From assembly GCA_048213135.1 (NCBI GenBank), contig PS015443.1:1-25177 (forward strand): a DNA stretch of 25,177 nucleotides, in the 5' to 3' direction. Made by a program: the position numbers and the translations under genes. The DNA is from Reclinomonas americana ATCC 50394 (taxonomy: Eukaryota; Jakobida; Jakobea; Jakobida). The notes beneath the pieces are model-generated. The model had not been told where the DNA came from. It made no database searches and was given only the letters and a program-made list of their open reading frames with translations. Positions 8,916 through 20,299 of the stretch are shown piece by piece; the first letter of the stretch is position 1; each line of letters starts with the position of its first letter.

Positions 8916-8965
8916 TGGCGCTTATTAGCGCCAAACCCCACATACCACCAACAAGAAAAAAGAAG
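8916..8965 (+). promoter_or_regulatory. histone-type 3' stem-loop and HDE-like element for H4
   Basis: GGCGCT-TATT-AGCGCC (8917-8932) is a perfect 6-bp stem with a four-base loop. It matches the replication-dependent histone signal: GG at the base, a U-A pair on top, U at loop positions 1 and 3. It is followed by AAACCCC (8933-8939), CCACCAA (8945-8951) and a purine-rich CAAGAAAAAAGAAG (8952-8965). The last resembles the histone downstream element that pairs with U7 snRNA. The H2B loop has the same two flanking motifs. This predicts 3' cleavage without a poly(A) tail, using SLBP and a U7-like snRNP. Confidence 0.75.
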
Positions 8966-9236
8966 TCATCACGCTTTCGTGTGTGTGCATTGTACGTCAA
9001 TGTGTCATCGTCATTTTTCCAAACAGTGTTCCACGAGGAATTGGAAGGAGCTCGAACTCAAAACCAACCCGTCTCGTTGGCATGGAGAGTGCACGCCGCA
9101 GTTGTTGTGTGTGTGAGGATCCCAATGAAGCGCATTGTTTTCATCGGACGATGTCCCGAATTCCCCGATCTAAAATCCATTCTGCAAGCGTTCTTGTGCA
9201 AAGCACACCCACACTGCCCATCGCGCCTCCGCTGAC
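8966..9236. other. intergenic region, nothing recognised
   Basis: Between the H4 3' signal and the STAND NTPase start. I see no gene, RNA or clear promoter element; it must hold the promoter and leader of the NTPase gene, possibly with a leader intron. Confidence 0.5.
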
Positions 9237-12200
9237 ATGGGCAGCCGCGCGTCAGTGGCACAGCGCCGAGCTGCAGGCAGCGGTGGTGGTGGCAGCACAA
9301 TGCTGGCATCACAGCTCCACGCACAACCGTCACCGGCCGATGGCGACGAGGAGCAACAGCGGCGGCGTGAACGTCGTCACCGTCGCCACCAGCGCCGCCG
9401 ACACCGTCATCACAAACGACGGCGTCGCCATCGCCATCGTGACGAGGCCGAGATCGATGAAGATCCGACAGGTGATCTCGTCCCTCTGGGCCTCCCCATC
9501 AGCATTTTGCTTCTCCTCATTCTCCGTGTGCCACAGATCGCGGCTCCGACGATGAGCAAGACATGCCACCGATCGCCGAGGAGCCCAGTCCACCATTGTC
9601 GGCGCGTGGCACGTCGCGTCTGCGGGAACACTGGCGACATGTGTGCGACGCCATGACGTCGTTGTCGTTGAGTGCGCATCCGCAGGCCAACGCCGACGGC
9701 TCCGTGTCGCGCCTGTTCCACGTGCCGCTGAAGGTGCTGCTCACTGGGCGCACCGAGCCGGAGCCGGCGTTGGAGGCCATCTCGGCACTGGTGCAGGCCG
9801 TCGATGTGAAGGTGATTCTGGTGTGCGGCGCACCGGGCTCGGGCAAGTCGTCGCTGGTGCAGCAGGCGCTCGGACCGCTGTGGGATGCCGTGACAGTCGA
9901 TGTGGTGCCGGAGACCGATGTGGCGACGTCGACGCTGGCCACAGACACGGAGCTTGGACGGCGGCCGACGGTGCCTGTGTACGCCTTTGCCGACACGTTC
10001 CGATCGCTGCCCTCGTTCTTCTCATCGATTGGCATGCACGACGATGAGGCATGTTGCTGCTGCTGCTGATGATGTAATGCTGCGTTGCTTTCTGACACCA
10101 GATGACGCCAGATCGAGTCGGTTCGCAAGTCGCATCGGATTGTGCTCGTGCTCGACGACTGGGAGTGGCAGTACAAAACCGATCGCAGCATTTGGGATGC
10201 GTTGCAGTTGTCGGTGGGTGCTGCTGTCGTTCATTCTTTCGAGGAGGTCGTGCAATTGATCCGGCATCACTGCGCAGGGTTGGTGCGTGCGGCTGGTGGT
10301 GATTACGAGATGCACGAGCGTCGCCTCGGCCGATGCCATCTGGCTCGGTCCTCCCAACAAGGCCACCCCGCAGAGTCGTCGAGCGTACGTTATCGACTGC
10401 CTCATGCAACCTTTGACTCACACGCAAGTGTCGGACGTCACGAAACGGTGCTGCTTTTGTGTGCACGAAGATCGCTTCCCTCCCATTGTGGCTGCTAACG
10501 TCCCCTTCATCACCCACAGATCGATGGAGTTGGTCGGCAGTGTGGCCAAGAAGCACTTGCCGTCGCATTACTTTCGCCAGTTTCTCGGTCTGCCGGGACT
10601 GGAAGAGCTCACGCAAGTGGTGAGTTCCTTGCCTACAACGACAACAACAACAACAGCGTTGCGACACTAACAACTGTCACTGTAGCCCCTGCATCTCACT
10701 CTGGCGGTGGAGGCGTGGGAATCGTTGTGCCCGGAGCGCGATCCACTGCCGACGGCACCAGTGTTGCAGCGACTGCAAATCTTCCGAGCCTTTGTTCGCA
10801 TGCGCACGGCACACGCGGTGAAGCAGCTCCCGTACGGCAAGGTACGTACACGCACACGGGCACCGTCCTCCTCCTCCTCATCTTTGCCGTGCTGACTCGC
10901 TGCGCAGTTGTACAGGAACGATGCGGAGGCTGTCGAAGCAGAATTGCGCTTCTCTGAAGAAGTCGCTATGAGCATGATGGCACTCGGGTGCCGCTCGGTG
11001 ACTGCGCAGCAGGTGTGAGTGTTGCTGATATACACACGTGAAGTTCACACGCTCACACAAATGTACGCACATGCAGACCGACTTGTGGAACAGGTTCTTC
11101 GACGCGGCCTCGAGCGAGCAAAAGACGTGGTTGCGGGGAGCGGTGAGCTGTCTTCTCCTTCTTTGATGCCACTGCCACCGACGAGTCCTCACGAGTGCAT
11201 GCGCACAGTCGCTGCTGCGTCGTGACTCTCGCGCAACCTATCGCTGGCTGCACCCCACCCTGCTGGAGTACTTTGCTGCCGAGGGCTTCTGCCGATGTGT
11301 GCTGGCGCGTGACTATGCACAGCTCAATCGGCGTCTGGTGGCGCATGAGGTGTGTACAGAGCATGAGAATGGCTGTTGCTGCAGGCTGACTCACGCAAAC
11401 ATGCAGACCTCGTTGATACAATTCATGAGCGACAGCGCGGAAGGAGCAGCTCGCTTGCGCGAGGCACTGCTCGAGACCGTGCTGGCCACTCGTCGCCACC
11501 ACCACCTGGCCACCGCCGCAGCCAATGCCATTACTGGTATGACGATGCATCGGGCCGGGTGTGCCTCAGTGACCTTACTAACCTGCGGTCCGTTGCAGTT
11601 CTCAACGTGTGCCGCCAGCCGCTGAGCAACACTGACTTGCGCGGCGTTCGCATCTGCGGTGCTGATTTGAGCCATGTTTCGTTTGTGTCTTTGTTGTTGC
11701 CACGAAGGCGCCTGCTGCTAATGCATTTATGGCGCAGAGTGTGATGGACGGTGCCATCTTGGATGGTGCTGATTTGGATCAAGTGTCGCTGTCACGCGCT
11801 TGGCTCGCCCGCTCATCGCTGCGCGGAGCCTCGCTGAGCAACGTGTTCATGGACGAGCGACCACGATGCAAGGTAGAGTAGATGTAGTGCTGACGATGTC
11901 TTGCCGGGACTCGCCGCACTCATCACCGCTGCAGATGCACTCCTCCATTGCCGGGTTTGATGTCGGCCCTGCTGGTGTGGTAGTGGCCGATCTCGGTTCT
12001 GGCGGCCCGCAGTTGTGGTCAGCCGCGAGTGACATGCAGCTTCTGAAAACGTTCCAGTTGCCACGCAGTTGCGCTGCTGTCAGTTCGTGAGTGTGATGAT
12101 GGTGAGCGATTCCTCATACATCGCTTGCAGTCGCCACTCTGCCTACCCTGTCTGGCATCTGTTTCGTTCCGCTTCCTGCACGGCGCGATGATGCGTGGCG

Positions 12201-14685
12201 AGCACCGCCGCACCACCAGTTACGAATTCCGCTGATGCAGTTCCTGTTGGGTGCACGCCTCACCTGGGGAATGTGCACAGACTGGTGGCCACGTGCAGCG
12301 TGGACGTATCGGAGGTGAAGCTCTGGGATGCCGACACTGGCCTACCGTTGTCACTTGTGGGCGGGCATTCGGTTGGTGGCGTGTATGCCGTGTGTGCTAC
12401 TCGCGACGGCTCCACGCTGGCTAGCGCCGGCGGCGACGGGACTGTGCGACTGTGGAAAATGACGTACGTCACCTCACTCAACAAGGTCAGGCAGGTGGAG
12501 GTCGCGAGGTTTGTTGCGCCTTTCATATTCCGCCCGCAGCCGATGTGCACGCTCCCTGCTGACTTTCGGTCACGCGTAGACCGGAGGTTGAAGCAACTGT
12601 GGTGTTTCAACGGCATGTGGGACCAGTGTTGTGTGTGGCGTTTGCCGAGGACCGCGACCCGAGCGAGAGCACGCAGTACCAGGTGGTACAAGAGGAGCAA
12701 CCGCCGGCGTGGCCTCCAGCCGAGACGGTGGTGCTGTCGGGTGGCGAAGACTGGACCGTCAATGTGTGGTTCTCACAAGAGGATGTGGTGGCGTGCACTG
12801 GCCACGAGGGTACGTTGCCATGACGATATGTTTTATCCAGTGAGTAAGTGTCGCTAACTGCTGGCGACGCAGGCTCTGTCACATGCGTGGCCGCGTCGCC
12901 GTACGAGTGTGGTCTCGGCTGTTTTGTCTCTGGTTCAGCCGACTGCACCGTTCGCGTATGGGAGCTGTCGTCGTGCGAATGCGTCCACGTTTTGCGCGGA
13001 CACACGCAAGGAGTTGCGTCGACTTGCTGCTTCGTGATCTCGACACGCTGCCACTGACTTTCTTGCAATAGGTCACTGCTGTTGCCTTCTCCGGAGACTC
13101 GATTGCCTCCAGTGCGCAAGACTTGGCCATTCGGCTGTGGTGCGTCGCACGCACGCTTTTTTCGCCATCGCTCAAGCACACTCACTCGTGCACGTCGCAG
13201 GGATCCGATATCCGGGGAATCGCTGCGCATTTTGCGTGGTCACACGTACATTGTCTCGCAGCTGCGATACATTCCCGATCCTGACGGCCGCAGCTTGCCG
13301 ATACTCATGTCGAGTTCGCTGGACGGCACCATCCGACGATGGGCCACCATGCCGCAGCCGTCGGCCTACCGTTCCATGGCCTTCAAGGACATTACCGGCA
13401 TGGTTGTCTCTGGCGACGGTCGCTCCGTGTATGTCATCGATGCAGGGCATTTGTTGCGACTGGATGCGGTCACGGGTTGCCTGCAGGAGGCTTCACCGTT
13501 CCGACTGCGCAAGGTCTGGCTTTCGTTATCGTCGTCGTCGCCACTGGTGAGTGGCCGGCAACTCACCCATGCGTTTGTTTGCAGATTACATGCGCAGCGA
13601 CTTCTGCCAGTGCATTGGTCACCTGTTCGCGCGCTGGCGTGCAAATGTGGATGCCGTCGTCACCAGAGCCGGAAACACTGGATGAGATTGTGGAGGTGTG
13701 ACTTCGTTGGCCCTCCCCTGTTTATGTACTCTTCCTCACCCGCTGGTGGTCGCCGCAGGCCGTGACATCGCGCGTGGCTGTCTCGCGCAACAATGTGTGC
13801 TTGTACATTACTGGAGTGGAGCGCCTGGCGCACCTGTGGAAGCCAGATAGCGACGGATTCATGGATCTGGATCCGGTGCTGTCCACACGTCTGGACGAGC
13901 AGTCGAAGATTGTGTGCATTGCGCTCTCCGACGACGGCCGGCGAGCCCTCACCGGCAACGAGGTCGGTGGTGTTGTGCTGTGGGACGCCGAATCCGGCAA
14001 GAGAATGCACTCGCTGCCGGGCCACACGCAAGCCATTACGTGGTGCGTCGCCGACGGAAAGTCCATGGCGGTAACAGCGACTGTTTCCCTCACTATCGCG
14101 CTCCATCCATGCAGTCTGGCTATCTCAGCCACCGGCGAGTGGGGACTCACGGCGTGCGCGAATCGCGTGAGCAAGCTGTGGAACCTGCCGGGCCAGTACT
14201 CGGTCGACTTGCCGCACCAGGCCATGGCACTGTGCTGTCAGTTCTCGGACGCAGCCTTTTCGACGCCGGTATGTCATTGCTGTGTTGTCTGCGCAACTGG
14301 GGTTTTCCCTCCTTTTCAAACTGCACGCGAAACGCAGGATGGAGGCGCTCTGCGACTAGTCATTGGCAACTCGCGCGGCCACGCGCTGGTGTGGGAGATC
14401 ACCGCCGACGCGGTCAATCTGCTGGTGGACATTGACTGCTTTGTGAGTCCGGGCGTTGAGTTCCCGGCCCGCCAGGTGGCCTTCTGCGCCCCCAACTGCG
14501 TCATTGTGGCTCACATGGGTGTCGTCCGCGCGTGGTACTTTGCCGGTGGCGAACCATCGTTGCTGTGGCGGTGTGGTCCATCGTCGGACTTGGAGGCGCA
14601 CGACGCGCAATTGCGTGGCGTGACCAAGATCGACGTCGCCACGCGGCTGCTGCTGACCGAGCGCAGGGCGATATCGATGAGCTGA
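9237..14685 (+). CDS. STAND P-loop NTPase with pentapeptide and WD40 repeats
   Basis: Probable signal-dependent oligomerising switch of the STAND (NACHT/AP-ATPase) class, estimated at 1,300-1,400 residues over some 20 exons. The order is: an Arg/His-rich leader (residues ~40-70), an acidic linker, Walker A GAPGSGKSSL (~175), Walker B RIVLVLDDWE (after 10112), sensor-like LVVITRC (~10300), a helical arm (10530-11520), pentapeptide repeats (NTDLRGVRICGADLS, GAILDGADLDQVSL; 11580-11870), then about 14 WD units to the end. WD examples are SEVKLWDADTG, GTVRLWK, WTVNVWF, CTVRVWEL, LAIRLWD, GTIRRWA, VVLWDAESG, VSKLWNL and HALVWEI, enough for two seven-bladed propellers. No N-terminal effector domain (death, TIR) is visible. 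Start 9237 is chosen because its frame joins the next exon in phase (intron 9472-9536). One intron, 10049-10111, seems to be GC-AG. Stop TGA 14683-14685. Confidence 0.85.
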
Positions 14686-14735
14686 GTGGCTGGTTTATTT
14701 CTATGCCTCGCTGGTCGGCAGGCGACAGCCCGTCA

Positions 14736-16366
14736 CTACTGCTGCTTCCTGCGTGACGGCACCCGTCTGAACGAGTCGACGAGCCAGCGCACTAGGCACA
14801 CGAGCACCAGCACGTGCGCAGCGATGGTGATCATGGCCAGTGCGCGGAACGCAGCGACGCGTTCCCCTGATTCCACCACTGCGTGAGGGGGGAGCAAGTG
14901 AGGAGAACGGAAGTGAATGAACCTCACTTCCCGCGTCCTTAACACATGCACACGCACCCGTGTACCACGTTCGCCACAGCAGCAGCGCGATCGCACTCAC
15001 GAATGCGCAGCCGTACTCCAGTGCCTTGGCAATCGATTGGTTCCACCAGCGGAAATTGTCGGCTGTGCGCACCGCAGCGTGGGTCAGCGGCGGTGCAGGG
15101 AGAGACGCACGTAACTGCTACGCAACGGCATTGCTCGGCGCTGTAGCTCGCTCCAATGTCTTCCTCGAACAGGAGCAGCGGTGGACTCGATACGAGACGC
15201 ACTCCGACGAGAAGGAGCACCACGTACGCCGCACTCCACCACCGCCAGTCGACAAAGACATCAAAGGCCACACGAACGACTGTGTGCTCCCACATGGCAC
15301 TCGGCTGCACTCCACTTCCATGAGTACCTCACCAACACGGCAACACACACACACACACACACACACACACCCACAACCGATGCACAAACCATGTCGCCAA
15401 TGGCAATCAGCGCCGCGTAGTACCACACGGCAATGGGCGCCAACCAACGGTAGCACAGCAGCAGCAGGCGACGCAGCCCGAAAGACCAATCGCTCAGTTC
15501 GATCGGCTGGCGAACCAGACGCTGCGCATGCACACAGAGAGAGAGAGAGAGAGGCGATGAGTGCAAGATGCACCCACGTCAAACACACACCACAAGACCG
15601 ACGCACCACCCACACGGGCAGCGACAGTGCAGCCAGCAGACTTGCACGCGCAAAGTACACAAACAGAGTCGGCACTGCACTGAGTAGCCGCGAGAAAGCG
15701 TCCATGATCCCACCAGAGGCCATCGCCACGAGTCGGGCCTCGGTCGACGACGCAGGCGATGCCGACGACGGCTTTGACGGCATGGCCTGCACGTCGAACT
15801 CGTCGGGATCAAGAGCTCCACTCGACAGCGATGCAGCTCCTGCTTCCGCGCACCACTCAGTGCACAACCCTACGATGCACATACGATCTTTCTTACGTTC
15901 GTACACACCAGCAGGAGAAGGTGATCGCATGACATGGAATCCATCCTGCTGCGCCAGCGGCACACCCAGCGAATCCAACATCCACGCCGATGGACTCATC
16001 CCACGCGTCGACTGGCCCTCCACGCGCCCATAAAAGACCACCACAATCAGCGTGAGGAAGAGGAAGCGTCGAATATACATCGCGCCCTGGAACAGCAGCA
16101 CTTGCTTCCACTTGAGACGTGCCCACCAGTTATGCGCACGTTGCGGCTATCACACATATGTGTGTGTGAGAGAGAAGCACAGAGCGCGAGTGAGAGCGCG
16201 AGTGAGAGAGACAAGTCGCAACTGGCTTTTTTGGCGCCTTCTCGTCGGCCACAGTGACGATGTCCCAGAATTCTTCATCAGTCAGTGGCAGCAGAGGCGG
16301 GTTGCTGGATGGATGCCCCACAATGCCACTGGCCACACCCAGTGCAGTCGCCACCACGTCGGCCAT
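14736..16366 (-). CDS. multi-pass membrane protein, 390 residues, family unknown
   Basis: Seven exons (16223-16366, 15909-16146, 15607-15839, 15390-15521, 15127-15304, 14958-15062, 14736-14878) join in phase to 390 residues. A soluble N-terminus (MADVVATALGVASG, PLTDEEFWDIVTVADEK) leads to a first membrane segment (RRFLFLTLIVVVFYGRV), a Ser/Pro/Asp-rich loop, then LLSAVPTLFVYFARASLL, CYRWLAPIAVWYYAALIAI, SAAYVVLLLVGVRLV, EYGCAFVSAIALLLWRTW and ALAMITIAAHVLVLVCLVRW, and a basic tail (RRVPSRRKQQ). About six membrane spans are expected, with the tail probably cytosolic. Two introns start with GTTGCG (16222, 15126). It converges on the NTPase gene with 50 bp between stops and is divergent from KIF6. 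I do not recognise the family. Confidence 0.75.
15343..15370. repeat. (AC)14 microsatellite
   Basis: Pure AC tract inside the fourth intron of the minus-strand membrane gene, hence TG-rich in that transcript. A (GA)n tract at about 15535-15552 lies in the preceding intron. Confidence 0.9.
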
Positions 16367-16502
16367 TTTTGCACTAACGTCGCAGGACGTTGGAAAACGA
16401 ACTGCCTGCCTTCCTTCGTTGTGTGCGCCGTGAGTGGACCACAACGCGCGTGTGTGTGTTTCTTGAGTGTGTGTGAGTGTGAGTGTCTTTCTGAGGAGAG
16501 AG
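16367..16502. promoter_or_regulatory. 136-bp divergent intergenic region before KIF6
   Basis: Separates the starts of the minus-strand membrane gene and KIF6 and must contain both promoters and leaders. A GT-rich stretch (about 16449-16487) precedes the KIF6 ATG. No TATA box is evident. Candidate leader introns cannot be judged from sequence alone. Confidence 0.4.
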
Positions 16503-19500
16503 ATGAGCGACACAATCAAGATCTATGGACGTGTGCGACCGGTGAAACGGCCGAGTGAGAGCTATCACATCGAGCACGATGAGTTGGCCGGCAAGGACTT
16601 TGTCGGTGAGCAACACCCTCTTGCTACTCACTCACTCTCTCTCTCTCTCTCTATTACACTCACTCCCTTGTGCTCTCTCACACACGCAGAGTTCTCGATC
16701 GCACGCGACGCACAAGCCGGCTACGTCAACAACTCACGAGAGAACTACAAGTTTGAGTTCAACCGCGTGTTCGACCGCGACACCCTCCAAGACGAGGTGT
16801 TTGATGTGGTGGCGCGCCCGAGTGTGGTCAGTGCACTGGATGGGTACAACTCGACTATTTTCGCGTACGGACAGACTGGCAGCGGTAAGACGTACACCAT
16901 GACGGGCAGCACCAAGCGCTACGAGGATCGTGGTATCATTCCGCGAGTGATCTCCATGATCTTTGGTGAGCTGCAGAAGGTTTGTATGCGCAAGTCCGTG
17001 TGTGTCTCTCTTGCGGAAGGGTGGCCACGATGAGACTGAGGAGTGCGGTGCGCAGCGATCGGACTATGTCTACACAATTCACATCTCGTATCTGGAGATC
17101 TACAACGAGTGCGGCTACGATCTGCTACATGGCGATGATATCACGGAGATGGACGATTTGCCGTTGCGTCTATCGTGTGATCAGCTGTGCTATGGCTGAC
17201 TCTCAATCATCGCGACCACCATCTCAGCAAGGTGCAACCGCGTGAGGATGCCGACGGCAACATGCATCTGCACAACCTGAGTGCTCGACTCGCCACTCGC
17301 GAGGAGGACGCGCTCAATCTGCTGTTCCTGGGCGATCTCAATCGTGCCGTGAGGTGTGCGATCGCACGCTTGCGTACCCTCCCTCCGGCGATTCTCCACG
17401 CTCACAAGTCGTGTTTGTACGCTCACAGCGAGACACCGATGAACGAAGCCTCGTCGCGTTCGCACTGCATCTTTACGGTGATGATCGAGGCGCGTGCGGA
17501 GGGTTCGGCCATGGTGCGTCGCTCCAAGTTGCACCTGGTCGATCTGGCCGGTTCCGAGCGCGTGTACAAGACTGGTGTCAACGGAACCACGCTGCGCGAG
17601 GCCAAGGCCATCAATCTGTCGCTCCACTTTCTCCAGCAAGTGATTGTGGCACTGACAGAAGGGTGCGCGATGGAGGAGAGGAGTAGTCAAGACTCGCCGT
17701 CGTCGTTGATCATCTCACTCCTCCATTGTTTTTCCTGCCACAGCCAGTCACACATTCCGTACCGCAACAGTCTCATGACGAGTTTGCTGCGTGACAGTCT
17801 CGGCGGCAACTGCCGCACGGCCATGATTGCCACGATGAACCCATCGGACGAGCACTTTAACGTGAGCAGAAGCGCGCTCTTTGGCGTGTGTCGTGTGGTG
17901 TTCATGTCGACTGCCGTATACAGGAAAGCATCTCGACATGTCAGTTCGCCGCACGTGTGGCGTGCATTCGACAGGCAGCTCTCGTCAACGAGGAGCTTGA
18001 TCCCACTGTGGTCATCCGGCGCCTCAAGCGCGAGATTCAGGAACTGAAGGAGGAGCTCGTCTTTTATCGAGGTGAAGGCTCCTCCGAGCCGCTAACAGAG
18101 TCGGAGATGCGCAGGTGTGTCAGCGTGCTGTCTATTGAGGCGACGTAGTTGTGGCTCACTGGCGAATCGCAGAGCACGAGAGACAGTGGAATCGTACGTA
18201 ACAGACCCGTCGCCAGACTCCTCCCTTCCCATGGGTAATCCGGAGAAGATCAAGGCCTTTTATGGCATCATGAAGGTTGGTTGACGCATGTGATGAGTGA
18301 GTGAGTATGGACACAAGAGAGCCCATCCATTTGTGCACAGGAATTGATTCTGGAGGCCCGAAAGAATGTGTCGTCAGCACCGCGTGCGGCCCCAGTCGCC
18401 GCGGCCAAGATGGTCGACTCGACTCCGCCACCGTCAGCGGCTGTTTCGTGCACCGCACGTGTGCTGTGCGAATTCAAGTGTCATGTCCCCCTCACTGTTG
18501 TTCTTGTGCGCCGCAGCCCAAGGCAGCAGCGTCTGCGTCAGCACCGCCGGCAGCCGTCTCGGCCGCAGCTGAGGAACAGATCAATGGCCTCATGCTACAG
18601 ATTGAGGAACGCGACTATGAAATCAGTGAGTGCTGGCGCTTGCGCTTGCGGAGGTGGCTGTGCAGCAAGATACTGACTTGCTTCAACCCCGCAGACATGT
18701 TGTTGTCGTTCCTTAAGAAGCAGAAAAAATCCGGGTCCATGGTGTCGGCTGGCACACAAACGGGCCCCGAGTCGTCGTCGAGTGCCGGCGAAGTGCTGCG
18801 TGAGCGATTCTCGGACCCCACTGGCGTGCCCGACATTACCGACCGCGACACACTGCGGCAGGCGGTGCTGGCAGGTGCACCACCGCGATCACATCATGCG
18901 CGAGCCGCTCCACCGGCGGCCGTGCAGCAAATGGCCGACACAGGTTGGTGTGCATTGCACGCATCCGAGTCTTTAAGAGTGCTCACGCCAGTCGCTGCTG
19001 TGCAGACTTGCTGAGCGATCGCAACAAGGCATTCGAGGTGTTCCGCAAGAGCTACAGGAAGAACGAGGTGTTTGAGGAGCAAAAGGCCTCACTCAAGAAC
19101 AAGTACGACGAGGCCAAGGTGACACACGATGCGGTGAACCTTGCGCGCAAGAATATGGGTGAGTGTGTGTCTTTGATATGCAAGGAGTTGGTTTGACTGT
19201 GACACTCACCGGTGGACGGACACACAGATGCATTGAAGGCCCGCATCGAAGCGCTGCGTGCCGAAAAGGCATTACAGGGCCTGCTGGACAAGTCGGGATC
19301 TGTGAGCGAGACTCGCGATCCAGAAGAACTGCAGTGTTTGCGACAGATTTCAGAGGAGAAGAGAATGTTGCGTGCACGTCTTTCGATGTCTGTCAGTCTC
19401 GAGTTGAGTGGATGCTCACGGCGTCGTGCGTGCATGCAGATACAAGGAGAACTTTGAGCGGCTGCGCATGCTGAAGCAGGAGATTCAGAACATTCACGTG

Positions 19501-20209
19501 CTGCTCGAACGAAGGTGTGTGCGCGTTCCTCGCGTAGGCTCTCTTGTCTCCGACTCGCTCATTTACCACGCAACATAGTCGGGAAACGCTGCAGCGCGAC
19601 TTTGAGCACTGGCTCTCCATCACCATGCAGCAGGGCTCCGTGGGGGCTGCCTCTTCGGTGGGCGCTAGTGGCAGCAGTGCGGCGCCTGCGCCGGTGAGTC
19701 TTGCCAGCAGAATGAGAATGTGGGGAGATGTTTCGTTTACACTCGGGATCGCAGGCGCGACCGGCGTGGAGCGACGGTGCTTCGATGCAGACCGTCGACT
19801 CGTCGTTCTCCTTTGGTACGAGCTCCACCATACCGCAGTCCATGTCGTCGGCACTACATCAGGTGTGTGCGGTTTCTCTCCTTCTTCTTCTGCTAGGTGC
19901 TCACCAACTGTGATCAGAGTTCCGTGAACGCGGGAGTCGATCGTCGAGGCAGTGGCAGTGGCAGCGTCGGAAGCAGCAGCGCCAGCGGAATGCCCCCACC
20001 TGCAGCACCCGCTCGACCCATGCCTGGTGGCACTCCGCCACTGACTGGCGACGCCGAGGCCGACGCAGGCAAGTAACCTCCCCAATTGACTTCAACCTTT
20101 ATATCGTTTCCTCATTCGCCTGTCGCTGTGTCACGCAGAGATTATGCGCTTCTACGAGGCCAGTTCCACAGTCCGACGTGCCTCCAGCTCACAGAGTCTG
20201 CGAAGGTAA
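16503..20209 (+). CDS. KIF6: kinesin-9 family motor, KIF6 orthologue
   Basis: Plus-end microtubule motor linked to motile cilia. Eighteen exons join in phase to 860 residues (human KIF6 is about 814). N-terminal motor: IKIYGRVRPV, NNSRENYKFEFNRVFD, P-loop GQTGSGKT (95-102), HISYLEIYNECGYDLL, switch I NEASSRSH, switch II DLAGSE, HIPYRNSLMTSLLRDSLGGN. Neck: VVIRRLKREIQELKEEL. The kinesin-9B tail follows: RDYEINMLLSFLKKQKK, NKAFEVFRKSYRKN, EEKRIYKENFERLRMLKQEI. The end PLTGDAEADAEIMRFYEAS matches the KIF6 C-terminus. That last match needs a GC-AG intron (20069-20138). Donors GTTGCG at 17163 and 19367 are likewise fixed by homology. A Gly/Ser/Ala-rich insert (about 19640-20030) is peculiar to this protein. 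Start ATG 16503 gives the standard motor N-terminus; stop TAA 20207-20209. COMMD4 follows 90 bp downstream. Confidence 0.95.
16635..16652. repeat. (CT)9 tract in KIF6 intron 1
   Basis: Short pyrimidine dinucleotide run upstream of the acceptor at 16689. It may serve as part of the polypyrimidine tract. Confidence 0.8.
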
Positions 20210-20299
20210 CGAACGTGAGACGGAAAAATGAAACGCAAAAGTCCTGTGTCAAGAAGCTCATTCGTTCCGTCGGTCTTCCGTCGTCGTCAGTCAGTGAGC

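Noticed and set aside
14960-16033. 357-residue plus-strand frame
   Set aside because: Low-complexity Thr/His/Arg shadow of the minus-strand membrane gene, including a translated AC repeat.
20204-20240. Extension of KIF6 past 20209 using GTAACG as a donor
   Set aside because: The frame reaches a TAA right after the conserved KIF6 C-terminal block, and COMMD4 starts 90 bp later.
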